NCBI RefSeq assembly: GCF_032854445.1
Contig: NC_088304.1
Span: forward strand, 33,846,810-33,910,809
Length of the DNA stretch: 64,000 nt
Origin: Liolophura sinensis
Lineage: Eukaryota > Mollusca > Polyplacophora > Chitonida > Chitonidae
Reading direction: 5' to 3'
Shown: in pieces, positions 49,936 through 61,707 of the stretch
Numbering within the stretch: the first letter of the stretch is position 1
Layout: the number at the start of each line of letters is the position of its first letter
Notes under the pieces: generated by a model
Told to the model about the DNA's origin: nothing
What the model saw: the letters and a program-made list of their open reading frames with translations, nothing else
Database searches by the model: none
Position numbers and translations under genes: made by a program

Positions 49936-50515
49936 TACAGATGTCCAGACTACGAAGAAAATTTTTCAAGTACTTGCCAAGAAACAATAGTTTAGTCTAT
50001 GCACCCCTAAAAGATTTCTCCACGCGTGGAATTGAACGTCGTCATGTTAGACAGGATTCCTGACTAACGCAATAGAACCCAATCAAATAACCAAAATTAC
50101 TTCTGTACTTGTAAAGAACATACAAACAGTAAACGCAGTTAGGCTTTAACACGTTAAGGAGTAAAAGGTTAAAGTCGTACGAAGTCATTGTGTTGTTTTT
50201 CTTGTGTCAAAGCTGTATGGCTGCAGTCTGCTTTCGGGCCTTATGTAACCGCGATAGCTCTTGTAAATGGTATTTATAGCTGAACTTACAATTCACTCGC
50301 CTCGGGCGGAGGAGAATAACCGTCGGAATTGTCTGCTGTTACTGTATTTATGATGTCAACCCATCAGTGAAAGATGTGGTTGATGTTACACTAACAGAGA
50401 TGTGTAAACGCACACTAACATTGTTTGACACTGAACTTGTGGCGAGTTTCGTCACAACTCAAACATCTGGGTCCGATTACATAAAGAGTGCCTTGATATT
50501 TGAAACTTTATTTCC

Positions 50516-50662
50516 TAAGAATTTATTTATTTGATTGATGGATCTACGCCATACTCAAGAATATTTCACTTATACGACGTCGTATGAGATGGGCTCAAAG
50601 CGGTCCTGTTAGTGACAGACTCCTGGGTCATTGTGCCTCTCTGGCGTGCTAACCCCCTAAGC
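50516..50662 (-). mobile_element. SINE family 1, middle deleted
   Basis: Tail TTTATTTATTTGATTGATGG, ATTTCACTTATACGACGTCG, then the head region GGTCATTGTGCCTCTCTGGC. Confidence 0.7.
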
Positions 50663-50794
50663 CAATTTTTTTTAACTCAAAATGTTAAAAGTGTGAATAC
50701 CTGAATTTTTTATGTAAAGACAAATGCATCCACAACTGATCTTCTTGGGCCGTAAACTATGCAGCAAACTAAAAGTTTTAAATTCGAACTTATG

Positions 50795-51000
50795 CAGGCT
50801 TATACGTACCTCGTATAGTTTTATACGTATCTCGTACAGTTTCATACGTACCTCGTAGAGTTTTATACGTACCTCGTAGAGTTTTATACGTGCTTCGTAC
50901 AGGCTTAAATGTACCTCGTGAGGTTTATGCGTAGAGACTTATACTTGCCTGGTACAGGCTTATATGTACCTGGTACAGGCTTATACGTACCTCGTGCATA
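50795..51000. repeat. About 24-bp tandem repeat, 8-9 copies
   Basis: The unit is TTATACGTACCTCGTACAGG with small variants. Confidence 0.85.
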
Positions 51001-53160
51001 TTTTTTATCCGTCATTACATGTGAAAATAATGAATTGTGTGTTATCTCCGTCGGTATTTTTTTTATTGCCTCACTCGTATTGATGACCATATGATCAGCT
51101 CTTCAGTGCTAATAACATTTCTCGTTTCTTGTAACTTTGACTCTGACAGTTTAATATACCATAATTTTCACAATCATGGGCAGCAGTTTATAGGCCATTA
51201 CATGTATCTTCAAAGTACAGATTGCAAGATTTTCATTGGAACTGAACTGGAGTAGTGCGCAGCGTAAGAAGTGACTACTTTTTCCATGGATATTAATGAC
51301 AGTTGACACTTACGTTACAAGTACTAACTGGACATTGTGTCCATGCCAGGAAGTTAAGGAAGATAACTGTTTGTTTTGTATAATTTTCGACGACCATGAT
51401 AACAATAAGTTACTCAGTAACATTTACTTGTCATTTGGACGTGTGGATTACAACATGCCTCCTTTTAATAAAGGCGATGTTTACAATAAAAGCGATGTCT
51501 CTAATAAATGCCATCTCTGACAAAAGCGCTGCCACTTCTACAACTACAAAAACAATAACAAAAAAAACAAGAGTTTACATATCCCATTTTAAACACATTT
51601 TCCATAACTATTTCATGTGGGATGAAAAATAATCACCAATGCAACAATAGTGATACATGACGACATAGAACAGCTTTCTTCCTAGCTGGCCTAAGCTTGC
51701 TGACACGCAGTCTGTATTTGTCGCAAAAATACAGAAGAAAAAAATTGGATCATGGATACGAATATTATTTAAGGTTGCTGACAATGGTCAAATTCATAGT
51801 CCATCTGCACAGATAGAAAAATCATTGTCACGACGTTAGACCACGAAATTGGCTGATCTATTTTTATTCATAAACTAATTGACATGATTATTCATTAGGC
51901 TATATAAATAGATATCGAAACAAGGCAGTATTGTACGAAGTGGGCTGCGCCTGTAGCCCATTGCTATATGCAGTAATCTGCCTCTTACACATGAGGTTAA
52001 ACATTCTTGCATAAAGTGACAATGTTCGTTCTTCGTGTAAGCACAGCTGTGTAGATGAGGGTGTGGGGACTGGGGAGTGGGGGCTGGGTCGTTGTTTGCA
52101 TTAGCTATGTTCTGAGTAAAGTAATTAAGAGAAATTAACATTAATAAGTGAGTGACTCTAAATCGAAGAGTTTCTTTTCGTGGCTGGAAAATACCTCTTA
52201 TCGGACGTTTTGTCAGAACGCTTGTTTTTGGTTTTTGTTTTATTTTTCAACATTACGCTTTTTTCCAGCTTTTGTCAGTGACAGAGATACATACGATAAA
52301 TGGACATGGTATGTGGAGGAGAGGGGCTATCAATCTATTCTCAATAAATCATTTCAGGAAGCTATCTAATCTGGGCAGCATAGCCAAGTAAACATGGTAC
52401 AACGCATTACTTACCTATGCTGTTCCACGCCATTTTCAAAAAATCTGGACGATGTTAGTCATTTTCATGTGTGGTGTAAAAGGATTGCACGAGGTAAACT
52501 ACTAACATTTGGCAATTTCTGAACGTTACCATACAGATATGCAGGAAGTCACCGATTAACGGTTATTTTACAATAGCCTACACTTTAAAAAAATTAACAT
52601 ACTTGATTCTTATATTCTGACCCCTTCATTGTTCTTTCCTTCCATTGCCCCAGTGAATGGTTCTTTCTACAAACTACAAGTAAAATGTAAATTAACGTGT
52701 GCAGCAGTCTTGCACAAATAGTTTTTTGTGGTAATGAGGTCAGATGGACTTGAACCTTGAATGCTCAAGATACAAGAGTGAAGCTTGTAAATTGGATATC
52801 AAACCTAAAAACACCTTTAAATTGTGAGAAGGAGGAATATCCGGAAGAAACACGCCAACATCAAAATATACTGGGCATTCAGAATAGACCTTTTTGAATA
52901 AAGAAAAATGCACAACGAATCAGGGTCGAAATTTTAGCATATTTTCCGCAAGATGTCTGGAGGGTAAATGGTGGTTAGACATCAGCCATGGTATCATAAA
53001 AGTACCAGGTCTTGAAATAATACTGAGCGCTCGCAGCAGAAGGCCATAATCCACTGAGGGAGTGGAGGAGTACCGGAATAAACCACCGACCTTTGGTGAA
53101 TTTTTCCACGCGGGATCAAAAGGTGAAAAGCAAGTGATATCCGCTTATTACCACCGAGGC
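51001..53160. other. Between genes C and D, no gene seen
   Basis: Unique-looking AT-rich DNA. Several 60-90-codon frames without any domain or splice support. Confidence 0.45.
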
Positions 53161-53167
53161 CCCGATA

Positions 53168-53530
53168 CTAAGTGAGTGAGTGAGTGAGTGAGTGCTTGGG
53201 GTTTAACGTCGTACTTTACAATTGTTCAGTCATATGACGAGGAAGGAATCCATAGGGTGTATGTAATATGCCTCCTTGTTGCAGGACGGAGTTCCACCGC
53301 TCTTTTATCTAGTGCTGCTTCACTGAGACGGCTTACCGAAGACATGTATGTCGCGCCATTATACTGATATGGCTCAACCAGTCGTTGCACTATCCCCTTC
53401 ATGTTGAACGCCAAGCGGGGAAGTTACAGTTTCCTCTTTTAAAGTCTTAGGTGTGACTCGACCCAGGATTGATCCTGGATCTACCGCTCCCGAAGAGGAC
53501 GCTCTACCAACTGTGCTATCCGGTCCGGTC
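53168..53530 (-). mobile_element. tRNA-derived SINE, family 2 with (CACT)n tail
   Basis: Read on the minus strand: GACCGGACCGGATAGCACAG then TTGGTAGAGC (box A), GGGTCGAGTCA (box-B-like, 53464-53454), a unique body, TACGACGTTAAACCCCAAGC and six CACT units. It has a different head and tail from family 1. The frames over it are not genes. Confidence 0.78.
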
Positions 53531-54295
53531 ATCTGGATGCTGACCGTTCTCTGCTGGAGAATGATACTAAACCTACGCTGCGAGTCATCTGGCGATTGAA
53601 AGCCAATGGAGATCCAGTGAAACAGAACCGTAAGTTTGGCATAGGGTGCAGCACTTAAACCTAAATCGACAGAATGCTTCACAAGACAATTGGGAGGCCA
53701 CATGTACTTTTTTTAAAACTTTGAGTGGGTGTTTCATTTCTAAATGTGAGTCCATTTTTTTTATCAATATCATATTTAAAATAAAAATATAATTTAAACC
53801 ATATGCATAACAGTTGTAACATTTGTATTTAATTAACAAAACAAACTTCATGATCACCATCGATCAAACGTCAAACATAATTAATAAGTCAGTGGATTCA
53901 TACAATGCGGGTAACAAGTAAATATATTTCATACAATGAGTCAACAAAAGCGATTTGTACACCAAACCGGATACCGGCAAATTTCCATCTCATGTTTACG
54001 TTACCCTTATAACATGGAGCCATCTTTACGTGATTGTCTATCGTAGCTCTATCCAATTTCCGATATGAGATGATTTGCGGATATGGATTGTTGAGACTTT
54101 AACCTACATAACAAAACAAATCTGTTCTTCTCTGGGAAAGCAAGCTTTTACACACCTTTTTCCACTGTAAACAGAGTTATCACACTATGTTGTGGTCAAA
54201 TGTTCAGTAAGTTAGAAAGTCACTTGGGAACCAACACTGTGCTCGCGGAGTGGGTCTTATGTAGTAATGCCATTGAGCAGATGACGTATCTATGC

Positions 54296-57200
54296 CTAAG
54301 CTGCGGGACCAGCTTGTTGTAATGGAGTTCTTACTACACCTGCAGGTGCAGCTCCTGAAGCTGGAAGAGAGCTCCCAGCCGGTGCAGCGCTGCCTACGGG
54401 TGCCAATGCCTCGATGGGAGCAGCTGGAGCTGCAGGGGCTGGAGGAGGCGGCGGCGTCCCCTCAATCTCGAGCGGTTCAGTGGGCTCTATTTCTATCGGC
54501 TCTGTGGGAGGTTGAGGCGGTTGTGTAACTGCCGCTGGGGCTGGTGCTAAAGTTGGAGCAACCGGAGATAGTGTACTTGGCAAGAGGTCTACAGAAGGCA
54601 ATTGCACAGCGGGAGTCACGGTTACGTACCCGGTGAAGGACACTGCTCCCTGCCCACCTTGATTCTGAACCACTGCACCTGTTCCAGTGCCTTGTTGCGG
54701 CTGGTTTAATCCAGTCTGCCCGAACCAGGGAGGGCGATAGACTTGTTCAGTTTCTCTGATGGGTGGAGCTTGTCCTGAAACTGACAGTTTCTGTGTGCCA
54801 CTACCCGATTGAACACCTGTAAATCCTCCTAAAGAGTGGGGTCCAGCTTGTTGGGTTGCTTCCGCTGGTTGAGCTCCTCCTGGTGGTGGTGCCAGCCTAC
54901 GTGGTTGAGCCATTCCTGCTGCTTGCGCCGTGCCTGTTGGTTGTGCCATTCCCGTTGGTCGTGCCATTCCTACTGGTGGTGCCATCCCTGTTGGTTGTGC
55001 CATTCCTATTGGTGATGCCATCCCTGCTGGTGGTGCCATACCCGCTGGTTGTGCCAACCCTATTGGTTGTGCTACACCTGTTGGTTGTGCTGCACCTGTT
55101 GGTTGTGCTATGCCAGCTTGCTGATACACTTCCCCCACTCGTCCAACTGGCTGATATACTGTAGGCTGATATACTCCTGCCTGTACCCCTTGTTGTGATC
55201 CTGGTGCCTGCACATTTTGGGCTCCCAATGATCGTGCATTAACTGGTGTTCCAGCCTGTTGTGAAGCACCTGCCTGCGTTCCAGCTTGGTGTGAAGCACC
55301 TGCATGTTTTCCAGCTTGTTGTGCAGCGCCTTGTTGTGTCCCAGCTTGCTGTGAAGCAACCGCCTGTGTTCCAGCTTGTTGTGAAGCACCCGCCTGTGTT
55401 CCAGCTTGTTGTGAAGCACCCGCCTGTGTTCTAGCTTGTTGTGAAGCACCCGCCTGTGTTCCAGCTTGTTGTGAAGCACCCGCCTGTGTTCCAGCTTGTT
55501 GTGAAACACCCACCTGTGTTCCAGCTTGTGTTCCAGCTTGTTGTGAAGCACCTGCCTGTGTTCCAGCCTGTTGTGAAGCCTCTGCAGGTGTTCCAGCGTG
55601 TTGTGAAGCCCCTGTCTGTGTTCCAGCCTGTAGTGAATCACCTGCTTGCGTTCCAGGCCGCAGTGAACCACTTGGCTGTACTGCGCTTTGCGCAGCACCT
55701 AGTTGTGCTTCACCTTGTTGTGTAATACCCTGATTATTTCCCCTAACTGGAAATTCACCTGGTTCAGGTGCTTCAGTGGGCTCAGCAGTAACTGCTTCAG
55801 CTGGCTGACCGCCCACGACTGGCATTTGACCGTCTACGGCTGATGGCTCGCCGGCCTGAACTGATGGTTGACCAGCTTGAGCTGTTGGTTGGCCGGCTTG
55901 AGCTGTTGGTTGGCCGGCTTGGGCTGTTGGTGCAGCTGGGACAGATAAGGCGGCTGGGGCTGTTGTGGCTCCTGGTTGGCTACCTCCGGCTGATGGTTGA
56001 CCGAGTGACGATTGGCCAGCCGAGGATGAAAGGGAAGTCAACTGGCTATTAGAAGTTCCGGTATGTTGTTGCACTCGGTCCGCTTGGAATTCCCATCGTC
56101 CACGAAACGTTCCTGCTCTGTCCGTAGGCAAACTTGGTGACCTACGGAAAACCCACTGACCCGAAATCGGCGTTGGTCCACGACCTGTGACACCTGCGGG
56201 CTGTTGGTATACCCACTTACCGTGGACTACTCCTGGAGCGGCGCCTGCGTTGTTCTTTGAAGGGTGAAACACCCACTGTCCCTTGGTAGTTCCACTTGTC
56301 TGGCTCGTATCTTGGGCCCCACTGGAGGGAACCTGGGCCGCTGGTCCATTTGCGGTAGGCTTTGCGCCGCCAGTTTGTACATTGCTACTAGATGCAGCAC
56401 CAACGGCTTGCCCGTGTCGTGTTTGTGCGACATTTTGCTCGGAGGCAAATGTTTGTGCATTAGCTACGGTAGCGCTTCTCTGGCCAGAAGCTGTCGCTTG
56501 GCCGGGGACAGCACCTTGTGTAGAAACTGCGTCTGGGCTGTGGGCTGTTCCTTGCGTGGGGGAAATTCCAGGATTCGCTGCTGCCCCAGCTTGGATGCTA
56601 CCGTGTTGTTGTCGTTGTGTTTCTTGATTAGTGTACACAGGCGCGGTTCCAGTCGGTTCAGAAGCGGGAATAGGCACCTGACGCCATCCCTGATTACCGG
56701 TCGGAGACGTTTGTCCTTGGTGTGTTGATTGGATCGCATCTACAGCAATATTCCCTCGCGAATTACCGGTATAGACAGGCCCAAGGTTTTCTGACCCAAT
56801 CGCGCGAGCGTACGCTTGGCCCTGTCCATTTGGGGCCACTTGGCCGCCCGTTGCTCCGGTAAATGGTGCCCCGGCTGGCTGTCCAATCTGCTGTGAATCC
56901 ATTGCGTTGTTGACGCCCGCGTCCACCACGGGTCTGAAAGAAGGGGGAGGTGCATTATTCGAAAATCTGAGGAAATCTCCAACGACAACGGTTCCTTGCC
57001 CAAAAGGGACATCGACTGAGGCCTGCGTAGTTTGAGCAAAAACTTGTGCCCCAAGGCCAAATTCAGAGGTAATAAACTGTTCCCCGGTATTGCTATTGCT
57101 ACTGCCGGGAATAAATTGTGGCTGTGCAACTGATCCCACAGGGAACTGGCCTTGGCCGACTACAGCCGGGGCTGGTGTGGATGGGGGCACCTCTACTTCG

Positions 57201-58451
57201 GGTGTCTCTACTTCCACCTCTCCTCCTGTCGCTGTACCCGTTCCCGCTCCCTGCGCAACACCCGTTCCTTGCGTTGGGACGACACCTTCGAGGGCTTCCG
57301 TAGGCTCTACTTCTATCGCTTCAGTTACGGCCTCTGAAAGACAAGAATAAAAAATTAAGTTTTCGAATATCAGCTTTGTCAACAGAAATGTTCCCAAAAG
57401 ATGTCCAACCTAACCATCCCACGGAAACCAAAAAGATTCTGATCTCCTGGTACAAGTCTAATTATAGTCTGAGTCATAATTTTTATTAAAAAAGCATGTT
57501 CTCTGATCTATTCTATTTTAACTGTTTTGTTCAGAAGGTAAGGTGAAAACATTTAAACTAAAAGCCTGAATAATAATACCAGATTTTGTTCAAATACATA
57601 TTATGTCAAGTAAGTTAATCACACTTAACTGACAGCAACTGGAGCTATACACGCAATGTCCGGTGAAGCTAATCATTCGGATAATATAGATGCCACGTAC
57701 AAGTTACTTCTGTTGAAGTATTTACATGAACAGCTATTTATTTATTTATTTATTTTTATTTTATTTATTAATTTATTAGATGGGTTTTTATTTATTTATT
57801 TCTTTATTTGTTTATTTGATTGGTGTTTTACGGCGCACTCAAGAATATTTCACCTATAAGACGGCGGCCAGTATTATGGTAGGTGGAAACCGGGCATAGC
57901 CCGGCAGAAACCCACGACCATCCGCAGGTTGCTGCAAGACCTTCCCACGTACGTCCGGAGAGGAAGCCAGCATGAGTTGGACTTGAACTCACAGCGACCG
58001 CATTGGTAAGAGACTCTTGGGTCATTACGCTGCCCTAGCGCGCTAACCAACTGAGCCATGGGAGCCCAGGATAGGTTTTTTAAGCCGTGCTCAAGAATAT
58101 TTCACTTATACGGCGGCACCCAGAATTATGGTGGGAGGAAACCGGGTAGAGCCCGGGGAAATATCCACGACCATCCGTAGGCTGTTGGGAATGAACAATT
58201 AGAATAAACTAACAAAGGTAAATTAACAAGAGGCCGTATTTCACCGTTTCCGATCGACCATAAGCGAACTATCACACTATGGTCACTGCTCTGCTTTTAC
58301 TCTCCATGCCGTAGTCTTTCATATACCGATATTATAACATAATAATAATAATTATTACATATCATTTTTACTCACGTCTTGCTATCCGAAAAGTCTGGCC
58401 ATCGGGAACGAAAAGAACGCCCAGAATCAGGGCTAGCACAAGTCGGTTCAT
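54296..58451 (-). CDS. Gene D: giant repetitive secreted Gln/Ala/Gly/Pro/Thr-rich protein, 1037 aa
   Basis: Signal exon 58451-58376 encodes 25 residues: MNRLV, a hydrophobic core, VPDGQTFRIAR. It ends AGAC|GTGAGT. The last exon 57333-54296 follows TATTCTTGTCTTTCAG and starts AG, so Gln26 follows RIAR (R-x-x-R) and is followed by AVTEAIEVEPTEALEG. Modules in order: the acidic box; a unique Gly/Gln/Thr region to about 370; four 20-residue repeats from about 377 opening GQWVF, GKWVY, GQWVF, GRWEF; AGQPTAQ-type repeats near 490-510; a second box-like AEPTEAPEPGEF; about fifteen decapeptides GTQAGASQQA at roughly 574-720; short AQPTGMAPPVGM-type units near 766-837; then IEIEPTEPLEIEG near 970 and an Ala/Pro tail ending QQAGPAA. 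It has no cysteine or membrane segment after the signal. This looks like an extracellular structural protein such as a matrix, mucus or adhesive protein (inference). No named family is recognised. Confidence 0.87.
55250..55690 (-). repeat. Coding minisatellite, 30-bp unit, inside gene D
   Basis: About fifteen near-identical 30-bp units encode GTQAGASQQA. One place shows a shortened unit (GTQAGTQVGVSQQ), which suggests slippage or unequal exchange. The 30-bp period keeps other frames open on both strands, producing spurious long ORFs such as Val/Phe/Leu-rich ones on the plus strand. Confidence 0.85.
57786..58067 (-). mobile_element. Full-length tRNA-derived SINE (family 1)
   Basis: Read on the minus strand: a tRNA-like head with box A (TGGCTCAGTTGG) at 58059-58048, box B (GAGTTCAAGTCC) at 57990-57979, the conserved middle with TGCGGATGGTCGTGGGTTTC, then GTATAAGTGAAATATTCTTG and AACACCAATCAAATAAA. 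A long TTTATTTA-rich stretch (57728 on) is its tail. It lies in the intron of gene D. Confidence 0.88.
58070..58188 (-). mobile_element. SINE family 1, 3' half
   Basis: Back-to-back with the full copy and in the same orientation. It holds only the middle and the AAATATTCTTGAGCACGGC end, and the head is missing. Confidence 0.8.
58190..58350. repeat. R2 piece in gene D intron, 25 bases from the signal-exon donor
   Basis: AACAAGAGGCCGTATTTCAC, CTATCACACTATGGTCACTG and CTTTTACTCTCCATGCCGTA match the other R2 copies. Confidence 0.65.
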
Positions 58452-58470
58452 TTCTCTTTTTGTCGTCTAC
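58452..58470 (-). other. Gene D 5' UTR part of the signal exon
   Basis: The acceptor TTTTCATGTTGTAG ends at 58471. Nineteen non-coding bases follow before the ATG. The layout matches the other three genes, whose ATG sits 1-6 bases after an acceptor. Confidence 0.6.
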
Positions 58471-59999
58471 CTACAACATGAAAAACGAACAATTGTTATA
58501 AATAATAATATCGTAGATAGATCTCAGTGTTCATGTACAGAAAATGCGGACCCATCCCTCCACGAATACAATATATCACAAAATGTACATACACGGCTTG
58601 CCGTCCACCAGACCGCACGACATAACCTGTGTAAAAAAAAGTGGCTATCTCTGCGCTATTGCGTTCACTGATTAAGACGACAGCCTAATGCAGTGTTGGA
58701 TCGCTGTAAATCGTGAGGTGTAAATCGTGAAGCGTTAAAACGTTTTTGAGATCAGGTCAAATTGCTCAGGCTATAATTGGAAAGACAAAATATAGGTAGT
58801 TCGCAACACGGGACATGATACAAAGTAATCGTTGTTTAGACGTTAAGGTATACGCCGTACACTACAGATGGCAGTAGAGAGAAACAAATGTATACACAAC
58901 CGTCACATTGTGATCAGAAAGAAAACTCATACACCGAATAAAATACTTATGTTTTAGTTCTTAAGAACTAAACAATTTACAAATAATCTGCTAAACTGAC
59001 AAATTGACGACAGAATAAATTATATTATTGCTACAAACTATCGTGTCATTTATAACAGACTTGGTCTGTTATAGTAACAGAATATTTTTCTTGGGGTAAT
59101 AAGTATGGAGTTTTGCCCAAAATATAACTTTGTATTGTCATAACAATTTAATATTATCTACTCTAGCATCACTCAGAAAAATGATATATTAAATTTAACA
59201 GGTTAGTTTTAAAGTGCAGTTATTTCCACAAACCGTCAAACTGGATGAAATTTATTTGTGTTCGAATTTGGTTTTTTCCCCATAAACAAATATATTAAAC
59301 CAGAACTGTAATCATATGTATAAGTTTAATATATTCCTAAATATTATCTTAATTTAGATTAAACGCATGTGGTTGCGTACATCACATGAACAACTCCATT
59401 TGTACAAATAACATTTCACCGTCTTTCATCTGAAGTTTGGAACCTTTTTATGTTTTCTCATCCTTATAAAAATACACAATCCGGGTTGTGATCGACGGGA
59501 TCAGCGCCTCCACTTCCTGTTTGGCAGCATGCAGTATTTTTTTTTCGGTTTGGAGATATCTTACTTAGGAAAGCATATGTAAAGGTTATCCAACGAGTTA
59601 ATCCACCTTGTAACATCAAGCTATATACGACCAACACAAGTGAACTGTATTTATAACGGCCATTTAATTCTGCGTTACAGGTCTTACATCCTTCCAGCCA
59701 TTCTATGTTAGATAATAAAGCACAATAGTAACAGGTCATTCTGTTGTTGAAAAATAAAACATTTAACGTCCGTGTAAACGGGAAGTAATAGTAAGTAACA
59801 TGGAGAAATATGTGTCGTTGCCTCAAATACACGAGCAATTATTGAGCCGTCTGGAATCCAATTAAACTCTGGCATACAGAAGGCATATCAGGTGAGCGCT
59901 AACCTTCGCCACGGCGAAATGTACAAACTCCTTCACTACAACCAAAGGGACAACTCTCTGCATTTCTGTCCTATAAGTCTTTCGGTAAAATATCGCTTC

Positions 60000-60165
60000 A
60001 AAAAATCAATGATCTAGATGCCAATCGGATAGGCACCAACAAAATGAACAGGTCACTAGTACAGGGCGAATCTGGAGAGAAAATTCATCCAGATCCGTGC
60101 AAAGTGTTTTCCGAAATGTTTCTGTTGGACAGACAGACAGACAAACAAACACCTCCTGGCGGAGG
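60000..60165. repeat. Repeat with GACA run (R3), in gene D first intron
   Basis: ATCCAGATCCGTGCAAAGTG, GACAGACAGACAGACAAACA and CCTCCTGGCGGAGGT. Confidence 0.45.
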
Positions 60166-61379
60166 TGATAATCAGTCATGCGCTGCTAAACAAAAGCTCT
60201 AATAGATAGATTATCTCACTGCACGCCAGTTTTGCCTCCAATACCTACCCGATGCGGCCTGGATGAACTGTCAGATGTGTGGGTTCGTTTCTCTTATATT
60301 GTACAATGTCACGTCACATGAAAAAAATAACTTATCTCACAAAGCCGACAGGCATGATCTTACTCTTAAAAACCGCTGCAGTCATTCTGACATTGCTGTA
60401 GAATCAGGTTTTCTATGAGCCAGAACGAGTTAATTAAGCAGTGGTCATTACGATCGACTGATTAATGAGATGTGTTTTGTGACTCATAATAAAGCCGATC
60501 CGGTTATACCCAGATTATCTGCATGTGGTGATCGTGGTCTTTACAAGGATTAAAGTGTCTATGAGCTCACAATATAAGCCTACCCCCACTCCAGACCGGT
60601 CAATATATATGTACTATATTTCAACCGGTGAACTAAAAGGACTGGTGTGTTTCATGAACAGCAAGATGTCAAATGGATTATGAAACAAGACATAAAGAAT
60701 AACTGATGGTATCTAAAATGTCAGGCACGTATTGATTTGATTTATGAAAAGTTTCATTTGAAAGTCGTCTCACGCGCAGTGTGGTCTCGACGCATGATGC
60801 ATCAAAAATGGTAAAGATTGTCAGTAATTTGTCAAGGGTCGGTGGTTTAGTCCTTCATTCCGGACGCTATGACTCAAGATCTGACCGCCTTCGTATTAGA
60901 GAAAAGCTCTAGACTGTGACGAAACATAAATCAATCAATCAGTTTAAACCAGAGAAAACGTGACATGCTATAGACGTTTCTATATTTCTTAGCGTCAGGC
61001 CCCGGGATCACGAATCGATCTTACACTTACGATCACTTTAAAATTGTTATTTCTGATGAAACAAGCTCAAAATATTGCTTTACATTCTGATTATCGTACC
61101 ACAAACATCGTACCACAAACATCAGCTAATATAACAGAAATAGACACACCAAACTGATTACAATTTTGACTAACTCTAAGATTTAATGAAATTTGACTAA
61201 AACTTGAATAGAAAGTAGTTGTCCAACATTTTTCATTTCTTGCATGTATAAAGTCTTACATGTCACAGATCTCAAAGGCTACTCGTACAATCTTTACAAA
61301 TGTCGGCGGAAGTATTCTCCAGGTTTATATTTATAATACTACTCTATGTCAAGAAAATTGGATTGTCTCAAATCAAGAC

Positions 61380-61440
61380 GGTTTAAAACACGACTGTCTC
61401 AAAACACGACTGCCTCCTATCACGACTGTCCCAAAACGTG
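61380..61440. repeat. Short 18-bp tandem repeat
   Basis: CACGACTGTCTCAAAA-type units, about three copies, in the first intron of gene D. A 14-bp duplication (GTACCACAAACATC twice) is at about 61096-61123. Confidence 0.6.
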
Positions 61441-61618
61441 TTGCATGAATGCAGAGTTTTGAAAAGCGACATCAAGTTTTTAACTTGCATCCCCTTTTTG
61501 AAATCTGAATGTCGCATTTTGAGTCCGCCAGGATTTTGGGGAATTGACCAGTGCTGTTTGATGGGACAAATAAAAGACTGTAATATATGTCCCTGCAAAT
61601 GATATTGGGAAGACTTAC

Positions 61619-61680
61619 CTTGTGGTTTGTGGTGTAAGAAATAGTCTCAGTCCGAAATGTGTATGTCCTGAGTAATTCAA
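61619..61680 (-). other. Gene D predicted 5' non-coding exon
   Basis: The exon ends CCACAAACCACAAG|GTAAGT at 61619/61618. It starts about 30 bases downstream of a TATA box and splices across 3.1 kb to 58471. The start is estimated from TATA spacing. Confidence 0.55.
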
Positions 61681-61707
61681 CAACGAAGCTACGAGTGCTG
61701 TCGTTGG

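Noticed and set aside
54856-55725. Plus-strand Leu/Val/Pro- and Phe/Gln/Val-rich frames opposite gene D
   Set aside because: They are antisense shadows of in-frame coding repeats whose unit length is a multiple of three. They lack signal peptide and splice context.
57979-58059. tRNA gene with good A and B boxes
   Set aside because: The boxes belong to a SINE head. The acceptor stem does not pair and the SINE body continues.
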